From Piscirickettsiaceae bacterium (GTDB lineage Bacteria > Pseudomonadota > Gammaproteobacteria > Thiomicrospirales > Thiomicrospiraceae), in assembly GCA_027019045.1 (NCBI GenBank), contig JALUXI010000023.1, forward strand, positions 1 through 23,138: a stretch of 23,138 nucleotides of DNA, read 5' to 3'. The notes under the pieces were generated by a model that saw only the letters and a program-made list of their open reading frames with translations, searched no databases and was not told the origin of the DNA. This document shows, piece after piece, positions 6,942 to 15,327 of the stretch. The position numbers were made by a program, and so were the translations under genes. Within the stretch, counting starts at the first letter, position 1, and each line of letters starts with the position of its first letter.

Positions 6942-9148
6942 AACCGTGGCCTCTGCTTAAACAATACGGCTGGCTCCTGCTGCTCTCCTCTCTATTGATG
7001 GGCGCGTTAATCATTATGAGCCAAATTCTGCAAAATGCCAGTCGTTTTGCCGAGGCCTATATCCCCCTGCTTCTATTTACTTTGGCTGGGATTCTACTCC
7101 TACTGATTGTCCTATTTCGCACCTTCTACACCCTCTATCGTCACTATAAAAGCCAAGCGACAGGCATTCGCCTCACACTCAAACTCACCAGCTATGTAAC
7201 GCTCTTAGTTGGCATTCCTGTCGTCACCATCTACCTTTTCTCACTGAACTTCATCTACCAAGGGATTGACCAATGGTTTGATGTCAAAACCGACAAAGCA
7301 CTCTCCGAAGCGATTAAACTGGTGCAGGCCAACTTGGATGATAAAACCCGAGACAAACTTCATCAAACCGAAGCGGTGGCCGCAGAAAAACGCAATGAGC
7401 TGGTTCAGTTCCCCGCGGGTACCTTAAATAGTCTCTTACAAACCCTTGATGCCCAAACCGTCGCTCTCTACAAAGCCAATGGGCAGCTGATCGCATTCAG
7501 TAGCCAAGCCTCCGATACCACCGCCTCACCCATTTTACCTGAAAAACCCGAAGAGAGCGCCTTTCAACAGATCCGTTTAGGACACCCTTTTGCCAATCTC
7601 AAAACCATACCAGGGGGAACCACTGCCCAATCCATCATTGAAGTCCTGATTCCAATCAAAGGTACACCTCCGCAAATTCAATATGCACTGCATGCAACAT
7701 TTGACATTCCCGACAACCTCACCCAACTCGCCAGTACAGTTCAACTTGCCGCCAGCCAATATAATGAACTTTCCTATCTACAAAACCCGCTCAAAAACAG
7801 CTTTACCCTTGTACTGACCCTGCTCATCCTACTTACGCTCGCCACCTCGATTCTCTTTACCCTTAAAGCAGTCCAAAACTTCACCCGCCCTATCCGCACC
7901 CTCACCCGAGGTACTCAAGCCGTTGCCAAAGGAGATTACAGCCTCACCATGCCTGTGATTGGCAAAGATGAGCTTGGACAATTAATTGCCTCCTTTAATG
8001 AAATGATTCAAAAAATCAGTCGGGCCCGAAATGAATTGAAATACAGCCACCAACAGACTGAAGTACAGAAACTCTATCTCCAAGCCATTATCAAAAATCT
8101 CAGCAGTGGTGTCCTCACACTGGATGCCCACCATCGCATCCGTACCACTAATACCAAGCTAGATGAAATTCTCAACATCCAAAGCCAACTCCACATTGGC
8201 AAACCACTGGAAGAGATGCCGCTCATTAAAAACAGCGCCCATCTTGCCCCCCTGATTCAACACATCCAAACCCATTTCCAACTTCACCCAGACCGTTGGC
8301 AAGAACAGATTCAGTTTAACTGCAAAAAAGGCGAAAAAACCTTACTGATTCACGGCTCTACCCTTCCAAGCCTAGATCAACAAGTAGGGGGCTATGTTAT
8401 TGTGATCGATGATGTCACCGAACTGGTGCAAGCACAACGCCATGCGGCTTGGAGTGATGTGGCACGCCGCCTAGCACATGAAATCAAAAACCCCCTCACC
8501 CCGATTCAACTCTCTGCCGAACGCCTTGCCTATAAGCTTTCTGCTAAGTTGCCCCCCGAAGAGGCTCAACTCCTTCAGCGGCTGACCCATACGATTATTG
8601 AGCAGGTACAGGCGATGCAATCCTTAGTACAAGCCTTCTCAGAATACGCCAATACCCCAGAACTCAACCTGCAACCGATAAATCTTCATCCCCTCCTCAA
8701 TAATATTGCCGAGATGTATCATTCGCCAGAGGCTCATTGTCAAATCCAAACCCACTTTACTGACCATTCACTCTATCTCCAAGCCGACCCTCACCGTTTG
8801 CGCCAACTGTTCCACAACCTCTTTAAAAACGCATTAGAAGCCTTAAAAGACTACCCAGAACAGACCCATCCCACCATTACCCTAAGCACTCAACAAATTG
8901 ACGGCGAAATTCTCATTGCATTTTGCGATAATGGCCCTGGCATTGAGGAAGAAGCGATTAACTGGATTTTTGAACCCTATGCCACCGACAAACCCAAAGG
9001 CACAGGACTCGGACTGGCCGTAGTGAAAAAAGTGGTCGAAGAGCACAACGGCACGATTGCCATTGAAACATCCGAAGAGGGTGGCGTCTGCTTCAATATC
9101 ACCTTCCCCGCCATCACCGACTTAAGCGAGATGACACCAGATGACTAA
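6938..9148 (+). CDS. ntrY: NtrY-family membrane sensor histidine kinase
   Basis: Sensor of a two-component pair with NtrX. The 736 residues show hydrophobic segments at about 11-30, 41-62 and 82-105, a periplasmic sensor region (about 106-286), a further membrane span (287-308), HAMP (309-361), PAS (about 380-495), a HisKA region with phospho-acceptor His514 in RRLAHEIKNPLTPIQLSAERL-type context, and a HATPase_c domain with N-box (LFHNLFKNALEAL), DNGPGIE (664-670) and GTGLGLA (688-694). All catalytic boxes are intact. It starts inside the DUF4390 stop and overlaps ntrX by eight bases. The family has been linked to nitrogen, redox and envelope responses; the local signal cannot be read from sequence. 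Confidence 0.93.
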   Translation: MKPWPLLKQYGWLLLLSSLLMGALIIMSQILQNASRFAEAYIPLLLFTLAGILLLLIVLFRTFYTLYRHYKSQATGIRLTLKLTSYVTLLVGIPVVTIYLFSLNFIYQGIDQWFDVKTDKALSEAIKLVQANLDDKTRDKLHQTEAVAAEKRNELVQFPAGTLNSLLQTLDAQTVALYKANGQLIAFSSQASDTTASPILPEKPEESAFQQIRLGHPFANLKTIPGGTTAQSIIEVLIPIKGTPPQIQYALHATFDIPDNLTQLASTVQLAASQYNELSYLQNPLKNSFTLVLTLLILLTLATSILFTLKAVQNFTRPIRTLTRGTQAVAKGDYSLTMPVIGKDELGQLIASFNEMIQKISRARNELKYSHQQTEVQKLYLQAIIKNLSSGVLTLDAHHRIRTTNTKLDEILNIQSQLHIGKPLEEMPLIKNSAHLAPLIQHIQTHFQLHPDRWQEQIQFNCKKGEKTLLIHGSTLPSLDQQVGGYVIVIDDVTELVQAQRHAAWSDVARRLAHEIKNPLTPIQLSAERLAYKLSAKLPPEEAQLLQRLTHTIIEQVQAMQSLVQAFSEYANTPELNLQPINLHPLLNNIAEMYHSPEAHCQIQTHFTDHSLYLQADPHRLRQLFHNLFKNALEALKDYPEQTHPTITLSTQQIDGEILIAFCDNGPGIEEEAINWIFEPYATDKPKGTGLGLAVVKKVVEEHNGTIAIETSEEGGVCFNITFPAITDLSEMTPDD

Positions 9149-10454
9149 AACCCCTAAGCTATTGATCATCGATGACGAAAAAGACATCCGTAACTTGATG
9201 CAGGAGATTTTTCAAGAAGAAGGCTATGAAATCTACACTGCAGCGAATGGTAAACAGGGGCGTACTCAGTGGCAAACCGTCCATCCTGACTTGGTTTTTC
9301 TTGATGTCTGGATGCCCGATATGGATGGTGTCACCCTCTTAAAAGAGATGAAGACCCAACCCGCTGGTCAACAGAGTGAAGTGATTATGATGTCGGGTCA
9401 TGGCACCATCGAAACCGCCATTGAAGCCACTCGCCACGGCGCCTATGACTTCTTGGAAAAGCCCCTCTCTCTTGCCAAACTGCTGGTCACCGCTGAAAGA
9501 GCCTTGGAGCACCAACAGCTCCATGAGGAAAACCACCAGCTCAAGCAAAAAGCACCGCCGCAATTTCTCCCCATCGGTCACAGCAAAGCGATGCGCACCC
9601 TTCGAGAAACCATCGAAAGAGTCGCTCAATATCAAATGCCACTGTACATCTACGGTGAACAAGGGGTCGGCAAACACCATCTTGCAGAAGCCGTACATCG
9701 TAGCGGAGCCAGCCAAGCCCACCGCCTTCGTCAAATCAGTGCCGAAGACCTCAATACCCTCTGTCAAGACAGCGATGAAGCGGTACAACAAACACTGCAA
9801 GACCTACTAGAACGCCTTAATCAAGGCACCTTAGTCATCTCCAATATCGAAACCCTCTCACCCGCTTGCCAAAAAGCACTAGAAAACCTTTTCTTCCAAG
9901 ATGCCCCCATTCAAGTCCGCCTGATTGCCCTCAGCCAACAACCCGTAGAAACCTTCAATCAAAACGGCACCCTGCGTCCCCTGTTTCGTAAACGATTGAG
10001 CGTCATGCCCATTCACATCCCGCCACTTAGAACGCATACCGAAGATATTCCAGAACTGATCGATTATTTTGTCGATTATCTGGTCACCCAGGAAGGGCTG
10101 CAGTATCGAGATTTGGCCCTCAGCGCCAAAAACCGCCTACGACAATATGCTTGGCCGGGGAACTTAAGAGAGATGCAGAATGTGATTCAGCGCCTGCTGA
10201 TCCTCAGTAAAGACAGTAGTGTCACCGAAGAGGAGGTGACCGCACTTCTGCAACCCGTCAGTGAGGAGACCGCCATTGTCGACACCTCTGTTCCACTTAA
10301 AAAAGGGCGGGAACAGTTTGAACGCGCTTACCTTACCCAGCTACTACGCGAGACCAGCGGCAATATTACCGAAACCGCTAAACGCTCTGGCATTGATCGT
10401 ACCAATCTTTATCGAAAATTTAAAACGCTTGATATTGACCCTAAAAACCCCTAA
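9141..10454 (+). CDS. ntrX: NtrX-family response regulator with degenerate AAA+ domain
   Basis: A 437-aa NtrC-class regulator: receiver domain 1-120 with DD (11-12), Asp55 and Lys107 (DFLEKPLS), an AAA+ domain about 143-360, and a Fis-type DNA-binding helix-turn-helix about 395-427 (NITETAKRSGIDRTNLYRKF). Walker A remains (GEQGVGKH, 172-179), but the GAFTGA loop that contacts sigma-54 is absent and Walker B reads GTLVISNIE instead of GTLFLDEI, losing the Asp-Glu pair. The arm between Walker A and B is correspondingly short. It is therefore unlikely to remodel sigma-54 holoenzyme and more probably acts as an ordinary DNA-binding activator or repressor. It overlaps ntrY by eight bases; 66 bp separate it from trkA. 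Confidence 0.92.
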   Translation: MTKTPKLLIIDDEKDIRNLMQEIFQEEGYEIYTAANGKQGRTQWQTVHPDLVFLDVWMPDMDGVTLLKEMKTQPAGQQSEVIMMSGHGTIETAIEATRHGAYDFLEKPLSLAKLLVTAERALEHQQLHEENHQLKQKAPPQFLPIGHSKAMRTLRETIERVAQYQMPLYIYGEQGVGKHHLAEAVHRSGASQAHRLRQISAEDLNTLCQDSDEAVQQTLQDLLERLNQGTLVISNIETLSPACQKALENLFFQDAPIQVRLIALSQQPVETFNQNGTLRPLFRKRLSVMPIHIPPLRTHTEDIPELIDYFVDYLVTQEGLQYRDLALSAKNRLRQYAWPGNLREMQNVIQRLLILSKDSSVTEEEVTALLQPVSEETAIVDTSVPLKKGREQFERAYLTQLLRETSGNITETAKRSGIDRTNLYRKFKTLDIDPKNP

Positions 10455-10520
10455 CACCACTTTTTTCTCACTTAAAACAGGCGTAGAATTGTTAGTTTTA
10501 GAATTTAAGAGACATGAACA

Positions 10521-11936
10521 ATGAATATCGTCATTCTAGGTGCAGGTCAAGTCGGTACCTCCTTGGCTGAACTCCTTTCCTCTGGTGACAACCAAAGTGT
10601 GACCGTGGTGGATTTAGATGGCGCTCAATTACAGCGCCTGCAAGACCGCTTAGATATTCGCACCGTGCAAGGACACGCCTCTCACCCCAATATCCTAGAA
10701 CAAGCGGGGCTGGAAGAGGCAGACATGTTGATTGCCACCACCCAAAATGACGAAACCAATATCATCGCCTGCCAATTTGCCCATGTCCTCTACAAAACCC
10801 AAACCAAAATCGCACGCGTTCGTAGCCCCGCCTATTTAGAATGTCCCTCACTATTTGATCGCTCTCTTAACTTAGACGCTCTCCCCATTGATGTCCTCAT
10901 TAGCCCTGAAGTGCTGATGAAAAACTATATTCTCCAACTGATTGAATACCCAGGTTCACTTCAGGTCGTAGATTTTGCCAATGGTAAGGTACGCTTGGTC
11001 GCTTTCCGAGCGCACGCTGGTGGCCCTCTGGTCGGCAAAAAAATACGCGAAATCAAACAGTATCTTCCCAAAGGAGTCGAAACCCGCATTGTCGCCATCT
11101 ATCGCCGCAATGAAGTGGTGATGCCCACAGGTGATGTGACCATCCAAGCGGGTGATGAAGTCTTTTTTATTGCCAAGCCCGACCATATCCCGATTATCAT
11201 TGAAGAACTCAGACGCAAAAAAATCAATCCCTCTCGCCACATTATCATCGCAGGAGGGGGCAATATCGGCTTTAGTTTGGCTCAAGAATTGGAACACAAT
11301 CACAATGTCAAAGTGATTGAACACAATATGCAACGCGCCCGCACCATTGCCGAATCACTGGAGCAGACCATTGTGGTACAAGGTGATGTCTCAGATAAAA
11401 GCTTGCTGATGGAAGAGAATTTAGATGAAGCGGATCTCTATATTGCCGTCACCAATAAAGATGAAACCAATATCATCTCCAGCATGATGGCGAAAAAGCT
11501 CGGGACGACCCGCGTCATTGCACTGGTGAATAATCAAAACTATATCGAACTGACCCAGCTCAATAGCATCGACATCGCCATCTCAGCAGATGAGATCACC
11601 ACCAGCCACCTTTTACACTATCTACATGAAGGCGACACCGTCAAGGCCTTTACCCTCCGTCGAGGGGCGGCTGAAGCCATTGAATTGGTCGCGCATGGCA
11701 GTGAAAACAACTCACAGGTGATTGGCAAACGACTCATTGATATCCCTTGGCCAAATGACATTACCGTTGGCTGTATCGTTCGTGGTGATGAGGTCATCAT
11801 TGCCCATCGGGACACAGTGATTGAGGCGGAGGATCATCTCATCCTCTTCCTCACCGATCGCCACAGTGCCGATAAAGTCACCGAACTCTTTAATCCAGAT
11901 AAACCCAAAACCTCTTGGCTGAAATGGTTTAAATAA
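10521..11936 (+). CDS. trkA: Trk potassium uptake regulator TrkA
   Basis: Cytoplasmic NAD-binding subunit gating the TrkH channel. At 471 aa it has the expected tandem arrangement: RCK_N with GAGQVG (7-12) and Asp31, RCK_C to about 220, then a second RCK_N with GGGNIG (245-250) and a second RCK_C. E. coli TrkA is 458 aa. The start is the ATG at 10521; an ATG seven bases upstream is in another frame. The 66-bp gap after ntrX is the largest in this plus-strand block and carries AT-rich -10-like sequences (TAGAAT twice) but no strong -35, so an internal promoter is possible. The stop overlaps the trkH start (TAATG). Confidence 0.97.
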   Translation: MNIVILGAGQVGTSLAELLSSGDNQSVTVVDLDGAQLQRLQDRLDIRTVQGHASHPNILEQAGLEEADMLIATTQNDETNIIACQFAHVLYKTQTKIARVRSPAYLECPSLFDRSLNLDALPIDVLISPEVLMKNYILQLIEYPGSLQVVDFANGKVRLVAFRAHAGGPLVGKKIREIKQYLPKGVETRIVAIYRRNEVVMPTGDVTIQAGDEVFFIAKPDHIPIIIEELRRKKINPSRHIIIAGGGNIGFSLAQELEHNHNVKVIEHNMQRARTIAESLEQTIVVQGDVSDKSLLMEENLDEADLYIAVTNKDETNIISSMMAKKLGTTRVIALVNNQNYIELTQLNSIDIAISADEITTSHLLHYLHEGDTVKAFTLRRGAAEAIELVAHGSENNSQVIGKRLIDIPWPNDITVGCIVRGDEVIIAHRDTVIEAEDHLILFLTDRHSADKVTELFNPDKPKTSWLKWFK

Positions 11937-13387
11937 TGCACATCAAACTCATTCAAAAAATCTTAGGGTTACTCTTGATGCTGTTCAGCATCGCCTTGCT
12001 CCCCCCGATTATCATCGCCTACCTCTATCATGATGGCGGTCTTAACGCCTTCCTTGCCGTCACCTTTACTCTATTTGCCTTGGGCTTACTCCTCTGGTAC
12101 CCTGTCCATAACTATCAACAAGAACTCAAAGTGCGTGATGGTTTTTTTATTGTGGTGATGTTCTGGAGCGTACTCGGTTTTATGGGGGCAGTACCTTTTG
12201 TCCTTGACCCCGCCATCACACTCTCTGCCACCAATGCGATTTTTGAATCCTTTTCTGGTCTCACCACCACAGGGGCAACGGTATTAATGGGTCTTGATCA
12301 TCTGCCGCACAGCTTTCTTTGGTATCGCCAACAACTCCAATGGATGGGCGGTCTAGGAATTATCGTCTTAGCCGTCGCTATTCTGCCCATGCTCGGTATT
12401 GGGGGGATGCAACTCTATAAAGCGGAAGCGCCTGGCCCTGTTAAAGATGCCAAACTCGCCCCACGGATTTCTGAAACCGCCAAAGCCCTCTGGTACATCT
12501 ATCTTGGACTTACCGTGGCGTGTGCCTTAGCCTATAAATGGGGCGGGATGAGTTGGTTTGATGCTTGGGCACACAGCCTCTCTACCATTGCCATCGGTGG
12601 CTTCTCCACCCATGATGCCAGTATCGGCTATTTCAATAGCCCCACCATTGATACCATTGCCATTATTTTTATGTTCCTAGCAGGGATTAACTTTGCCCTG
12701 CACTTTTCCGCTTGGCGACATCTTAGCCTCTCCCCTTATCGCCTTGACCCCGAAGCCCGTGCTTATGCGGCGATTCTCATCATCGCCACGCTGATTACCA
12801 GCAGCTACCTCTATCTCCATCACATCTATCCAGATTGGCACGATGCCCTCCGTTACGGCGCCTTCCAAACCGTCTCCATCGCCACCACCACCGGTTTTGC
12901 CACCGCTGATTTTGCTCACTGGCCTGCTTTTGTGCCTGTTTTCTTAATCATGCTCAGCTTCATCGGTGCCTCTGCTGGTTCCACAGGCGGCGGGATGAAA
13001 GTGATTCGTGTGCTATTGATTGTCAAACAGGGCACCAGAGAAGTGCAGCAGCTCCTTCATCCCAATGCGCTGCTCACCGTACGACTGAATGGCAAGGCGG
13101 TGCCGCCCAAAATTATCAATGCTGTCTGGGGATTCTTCTCGCTTTATATTATAGTACTGGTTTCACTGACGCTGATTCTGATGGCATTTGGGCTAGATCA
13201 AGTCACCGCCTTCTCTGCGGTCGCCGCCATGCTCAATAACTTGGGACCAGGTCTCGGAAAGGTCGCTGCCAATTTTCAAAGCCTCAGCGATCCCGTTAAA
13301 TGGATTCTCACCTTTACCATGCTCCTTGGACGATTAGAAATTTTCACCCTTCTCGTTCTGTTCACCCCTGCTTTCTGGAGACGATAA
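11936..13387 (+). CDS. trkH: Trk potassium uptake transmembrane protein TrkH
   Basis: Inner-membrane K+ channel/transporter, 483 aa like E. coli TrkH (483). It has about ten hydrophobic segments and four P-loops with the selectivity-filter glycines: TTTGAT (Gly113), AIGGFSTH (about Gly221), ATTTGFAT (Gly320) and NNLGPG (Gly437). The intramembrane gating loop SAGSTGGGMK (about 346-355) is present. Together with trkA, whose stop overlaps its start, it forms a complete TrkAH system. The stop abuts the following methyltransferase start directly. Confidence 0.97.
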   Translation: MHIKLIQKILGLLLMLFSIALLPPIIIAYLYHDGGLNAFLAVTFTLFALGLLLWYPVHNYQQELKVRDGFFIVVMFWSVLGFMGAVPFVLDPAITLSATNAIFESFSGLTTTGATVLMGLDHLPHSFLWYRQQLQWMGGLGIIVLAVAILPMLGIGGMQLYKAEAPGPVKDAKLAPRISETAKALWYIYLGLTVACALAYKWGGMSWFDAWAHSLSTIAIGGFSTHDASIGYFNSPTIDTIAIIFMFLAGINFALHFSAWRHLSLSPYRLDPEARAYAAILIIATLITSSYLYLHHIYPDWHDALRYGAFQTVSIATTTGFATADFAHWPAFVPVFLIMLSFIGASAGSTGGGMKVIRVLLIVKQGTREVQQLLHPNALLTVRLNGKAVPPKIINAVWGFFSLYIIVLVSLTLILMAFGLDQVTAFSAVAAMLNNLGPGLGKVAANFQSLSDPVKWILTFTMLLGRLEIFTLLVLFTPAFWRR

Positions 13388-13990
13388 ATGAACCAAACCG
13401 CTCAAAAATGGGATGAAAAATATCAAACACAACTGGCAAAAAACTCAAAAAATGCCAAAATCCCCAGTCCTGCTTCCCTGCCTGAATCCGCTTGGGTGCT
13501 CAAACAGCATGCCGAATATCTACCCTTGAAAGGACGGGCGTTAGATTTAGCTTCTGGATTGGGCGGAAATGCCCTTTTTTTGGCAAAATGTGGACTCAAG
13601 GTGGAAGCATGGGATATTTCAGATATTGCCTTGACTCACCTCAATAATCTCGCCGCTGTCAATCGACTCCCGATTCAACCGACGCTGGTTGATCTGGAGC
13701 AGATACTGTTCCCCTTTCAACAGTTTGATGTCATTGTGGTCAGCCGCTATCTCAACCGTTCACTCTTTCCACAGATAGAACAAGCGCTCAAGCCGAATGG
13801 GTTGATTTACTACCAAACCTTCCTCGCCCCCATACAAGAAAACGCTCCCAAAAACCCAGATTATTATGTGAAAAGTGGCGAATTATCCCAAAGCTTTGTA
13901 AACATGACGACTGAACTCTATGGTGAAGGCTGGCTAGCCGATGAAGAGATGCCACACCGATACAGCTGGTGGATTGGACGAAAGCAATAA
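13388..13990 (+). CDS. Class I SAM-dependent methyltransferase, substrate unknown
   Basis: A 200-aa Rossmann-fold methyltransferase. Motif I is ALDLASGLGGNALFLAKCG (51-69), the acidic ribose-binding position is in VEAWDISDIAL (72-82), and FDVIVVSRYLNR (113-124) with the GLIYYQTFLAP strand forms the later motifs. This resembles the TehB-like/Methyltransf_25 group of small cytoplasmic enzymes. The substrate cannot be read from sequence. Residues 20-30 (SKNAKIPSPAS) are encoded by copy 2 of the dispersed repeat, in a variable N-terminal linker. It is translationally adjacent to trkH and is the last gene of the plus block, facing the minus block with only 6 bp between stop codons. Confidence 0.85.
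   Translation: MNQTAQKWDEKYQTQLAKNSKNAKIPSPASLPESAWVLKQHAEYLPLKGRALDLASGLGGNALFLAKCGLKVEAWDISDIALTHLNNLAAVNRLPIQPTLVDLEQILFPFQQFDVIVVSRYLNRSLFPQIEQALKPNGLIYYQTFLAPIQENAPKNPDYYVKSGELSQSFVNMTTELYGEGWLADEEMPHRYSWWIGRKQ
13449..13473 (+). repeat. Dispersed short repeat, copy 2 (inside methyltransferase)
   Basis: Core CCAAAATCCCCAGTCCTGC, preceded by CTCAAAAAATG. It differs from copy 1 at one base over 25. It is read as NAKIPSPA, a different frame from that used in Fmt, so the similarity is at DNA level and is not a shared protein motif. Confidence 0.75.
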
Positions 13991-13996
13991 TACGGT

Positions 13997-14395
13997 TTAA
14001 TGTTGACAGAGTGACAGTAAATTTTTAAACCAACGACTAAAATAAGGCGTTTCTCTTTCTGCATAGTCGGGAATCTCTATCGGTTTGAATTCTTGTTGTT
14101 CTATTTGACTATAAGCTTCAAGAGAAAGGTTAAGTAGAAACTTTAAATAGACTTTGGGATACTGCAAATTAGGATGAAACATGGTCAACCGAGTTAACAA
14201 GACCGCACAGACGAGAGATGACCATTGACAATCATCCAAAGGGTAATCTTTTTGCAAAGTAGGCGTAGGGCCATGATAGAAAACACCCGCCAAGTCAACG
14301 ACTTCAAGATGGTTCAAAAGATGAATTGCTGCAGAACGCTGTTTATGTGGCAAAGCATTCATAAACCCCACTTCACTATTTTCGTGTTCTCCCAT
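13997..14395 (-). CDS. Hypothetical protein, 132 aa
   Basis: I do not recognise this protein. It is a soluble, helix-rich 132-residue sequence (MGEHENSEVGFMNALPHKQR...) with no signal peptide or membrane segment and a rather aromatic C-terminus (ETPYFSRWFKNLLSLCQH). Its start overlaps the stop of the PilZ-type gene (TAATG), so it is probably co-translated with it and may share its role. It is the final gene of the minus block, and the convergent methyltransferase stop is 6 bp away, leaving no room for a separate terminator between them. Codon use is similar to the PilZ-type gene, both being more AT-rich than the surrounding genes. Confidence 0.75.
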   Translation of the reverse strand: MGEHENSEVGFMNALPHKQRSAAIHLLNHLEVVDLAGVFYHGPTPTLQKDYPLDDCQWSSLVCAVLLTRLTMFHPNLQYPKVYLKFLLNLSLEAYSQIEQQEFKPIEIPDYAERETPYFSRWFKNLLSLCQH

Positions 14396-15327
14396 TATCC
14401 AAACACCTCTACCGCTTTCTGCAATTCAAACAGTTCCATCTGCGTCCTTAATGCAATCTGCTGTTCTTGGGTGGGGAAATCAAAATTGACAGCAATTCGC
14501 TCCTTCCCCTCTGTTGGAATAGATTTTTGCATCACCACACTGCCTTCAAAGGCTAAAACACCAATCCGTGGAAAGTAAAGTTTCGTATAGACATGTGCCA
14601 ATTTAGGATAGCGCTTAGGCAGGTTGACGGCAATTCCTCCCGTACTGACATTGACCATGTGTTCAGACCATTTTTGAGGGGTCGTTTGCCATTGTAAATC
14701 TCGAATCATCTCCTGCCAAGCTTGAAAATGCAAACTTTGGAAATGCACAAGATGAACCAATGACTGTGCCAAAGGAACCTCTTTATACTTCCCTTTTGTA
14801 TAAGGGATAATGGCTTGATCAATTAAAAACTCACTTGAAGGCAAACTCTGAATTTTCGTAGCACTTGAATGTTGCAACATATATTTGATTGCAGAAAATA
14901 AATAAACATTTTTTTCTTCAATTTTTTTAAACCAATCATAAGTTCGAGGAGCAGGTGATTTAATTGTCTCAATCAAGGAAAAACCTTGATGATATTGCTG
15001 GAAGCGCTTTAAATTTTGAGGAAGACAAAGAGGATTCTCTCCCTTTGCGATCAAACGAATCAATTCGCCTAAAAACTCAATTTGTTGAACACATTCCTGA
15101 AACAACGCTTGCAAAAACACCTTATGCTCTTGAATACGATCGACTTGAATCGTTAATAATCGACGACTACTTCGAATTTGTACCTCAATAGAGGGTGGAA
15201 AATAATCTATTCCCCAGTGAAAGATAGGCTGCCCAAAGGGTCTCTCTTTAGGCAAAATCATAATATTGATGGGCATATCCACTCGATGAAATCGTCGCTG
15301 ATTACCTCGTTGATACCATGTTCTCAT
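14395..15327 (-). CDS. PilZ-type c-di-GMP-binding candidate with split motifs
   Basis: A 310-aa cytoplasmic protein. Near the N-terminus QRRFHRVDMP holds an RxxxR motif (Arg11, Arg15), and near the C-terminus VNVSTGGIAV holds the (D/N)xSxxG motif (226-231), followed by the hydrophobic strands typical of a PilZ barrel (LAHVYTKLYFPRIGVLAFEGSVV). In ordinary PilZ domains the two motifs lie about 20-30 residues apart; here a mostly helical insert of about 210 residues separates them. There may instead be two PilZ-like halves, each with one motif. It starts in the stop of the upstream acyltransferase (ATGA) and its stop overlaps the next gene. Base composition is noticeably more AT-rich than the neighbours. 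Confidence 0.75.
   Translation of the reverse strand: MRTWYQRGNQRRFHRVDMPINIMILPKERPFGQPIFHWGIDYFPPSIEVQIRSSRRLLTIQVDRIQEHKVFLQALFQECVQQIEFLGELIRLIAKGENPLCLPQNLKRFQQYHQGFSLIETIKSPAPRTYDWFKKIEEKNVYLFSAIKYMLQHSSATKIQSLPSSEFLIDQAIIPYTKGKYKEVPLAQSLVHLVHFQSLHFQAWQEMIRDLQWQTTPQKWSEHMVNVSTGGIAVNLPKRYPKLAHVYTKLYFPRIGVLAFEGSVVMQKSIPTEGKERIAVNFDFPTQEQQIALRTQMELFELQKAVEVFG

Noticed and set aside
9339..9810. Long open frames of 130-150 aa on both strands within ntrX
   Set aside because: They are shadows of the ntrX coding frame, which has clear receiver, AAA+ and Fis domains.
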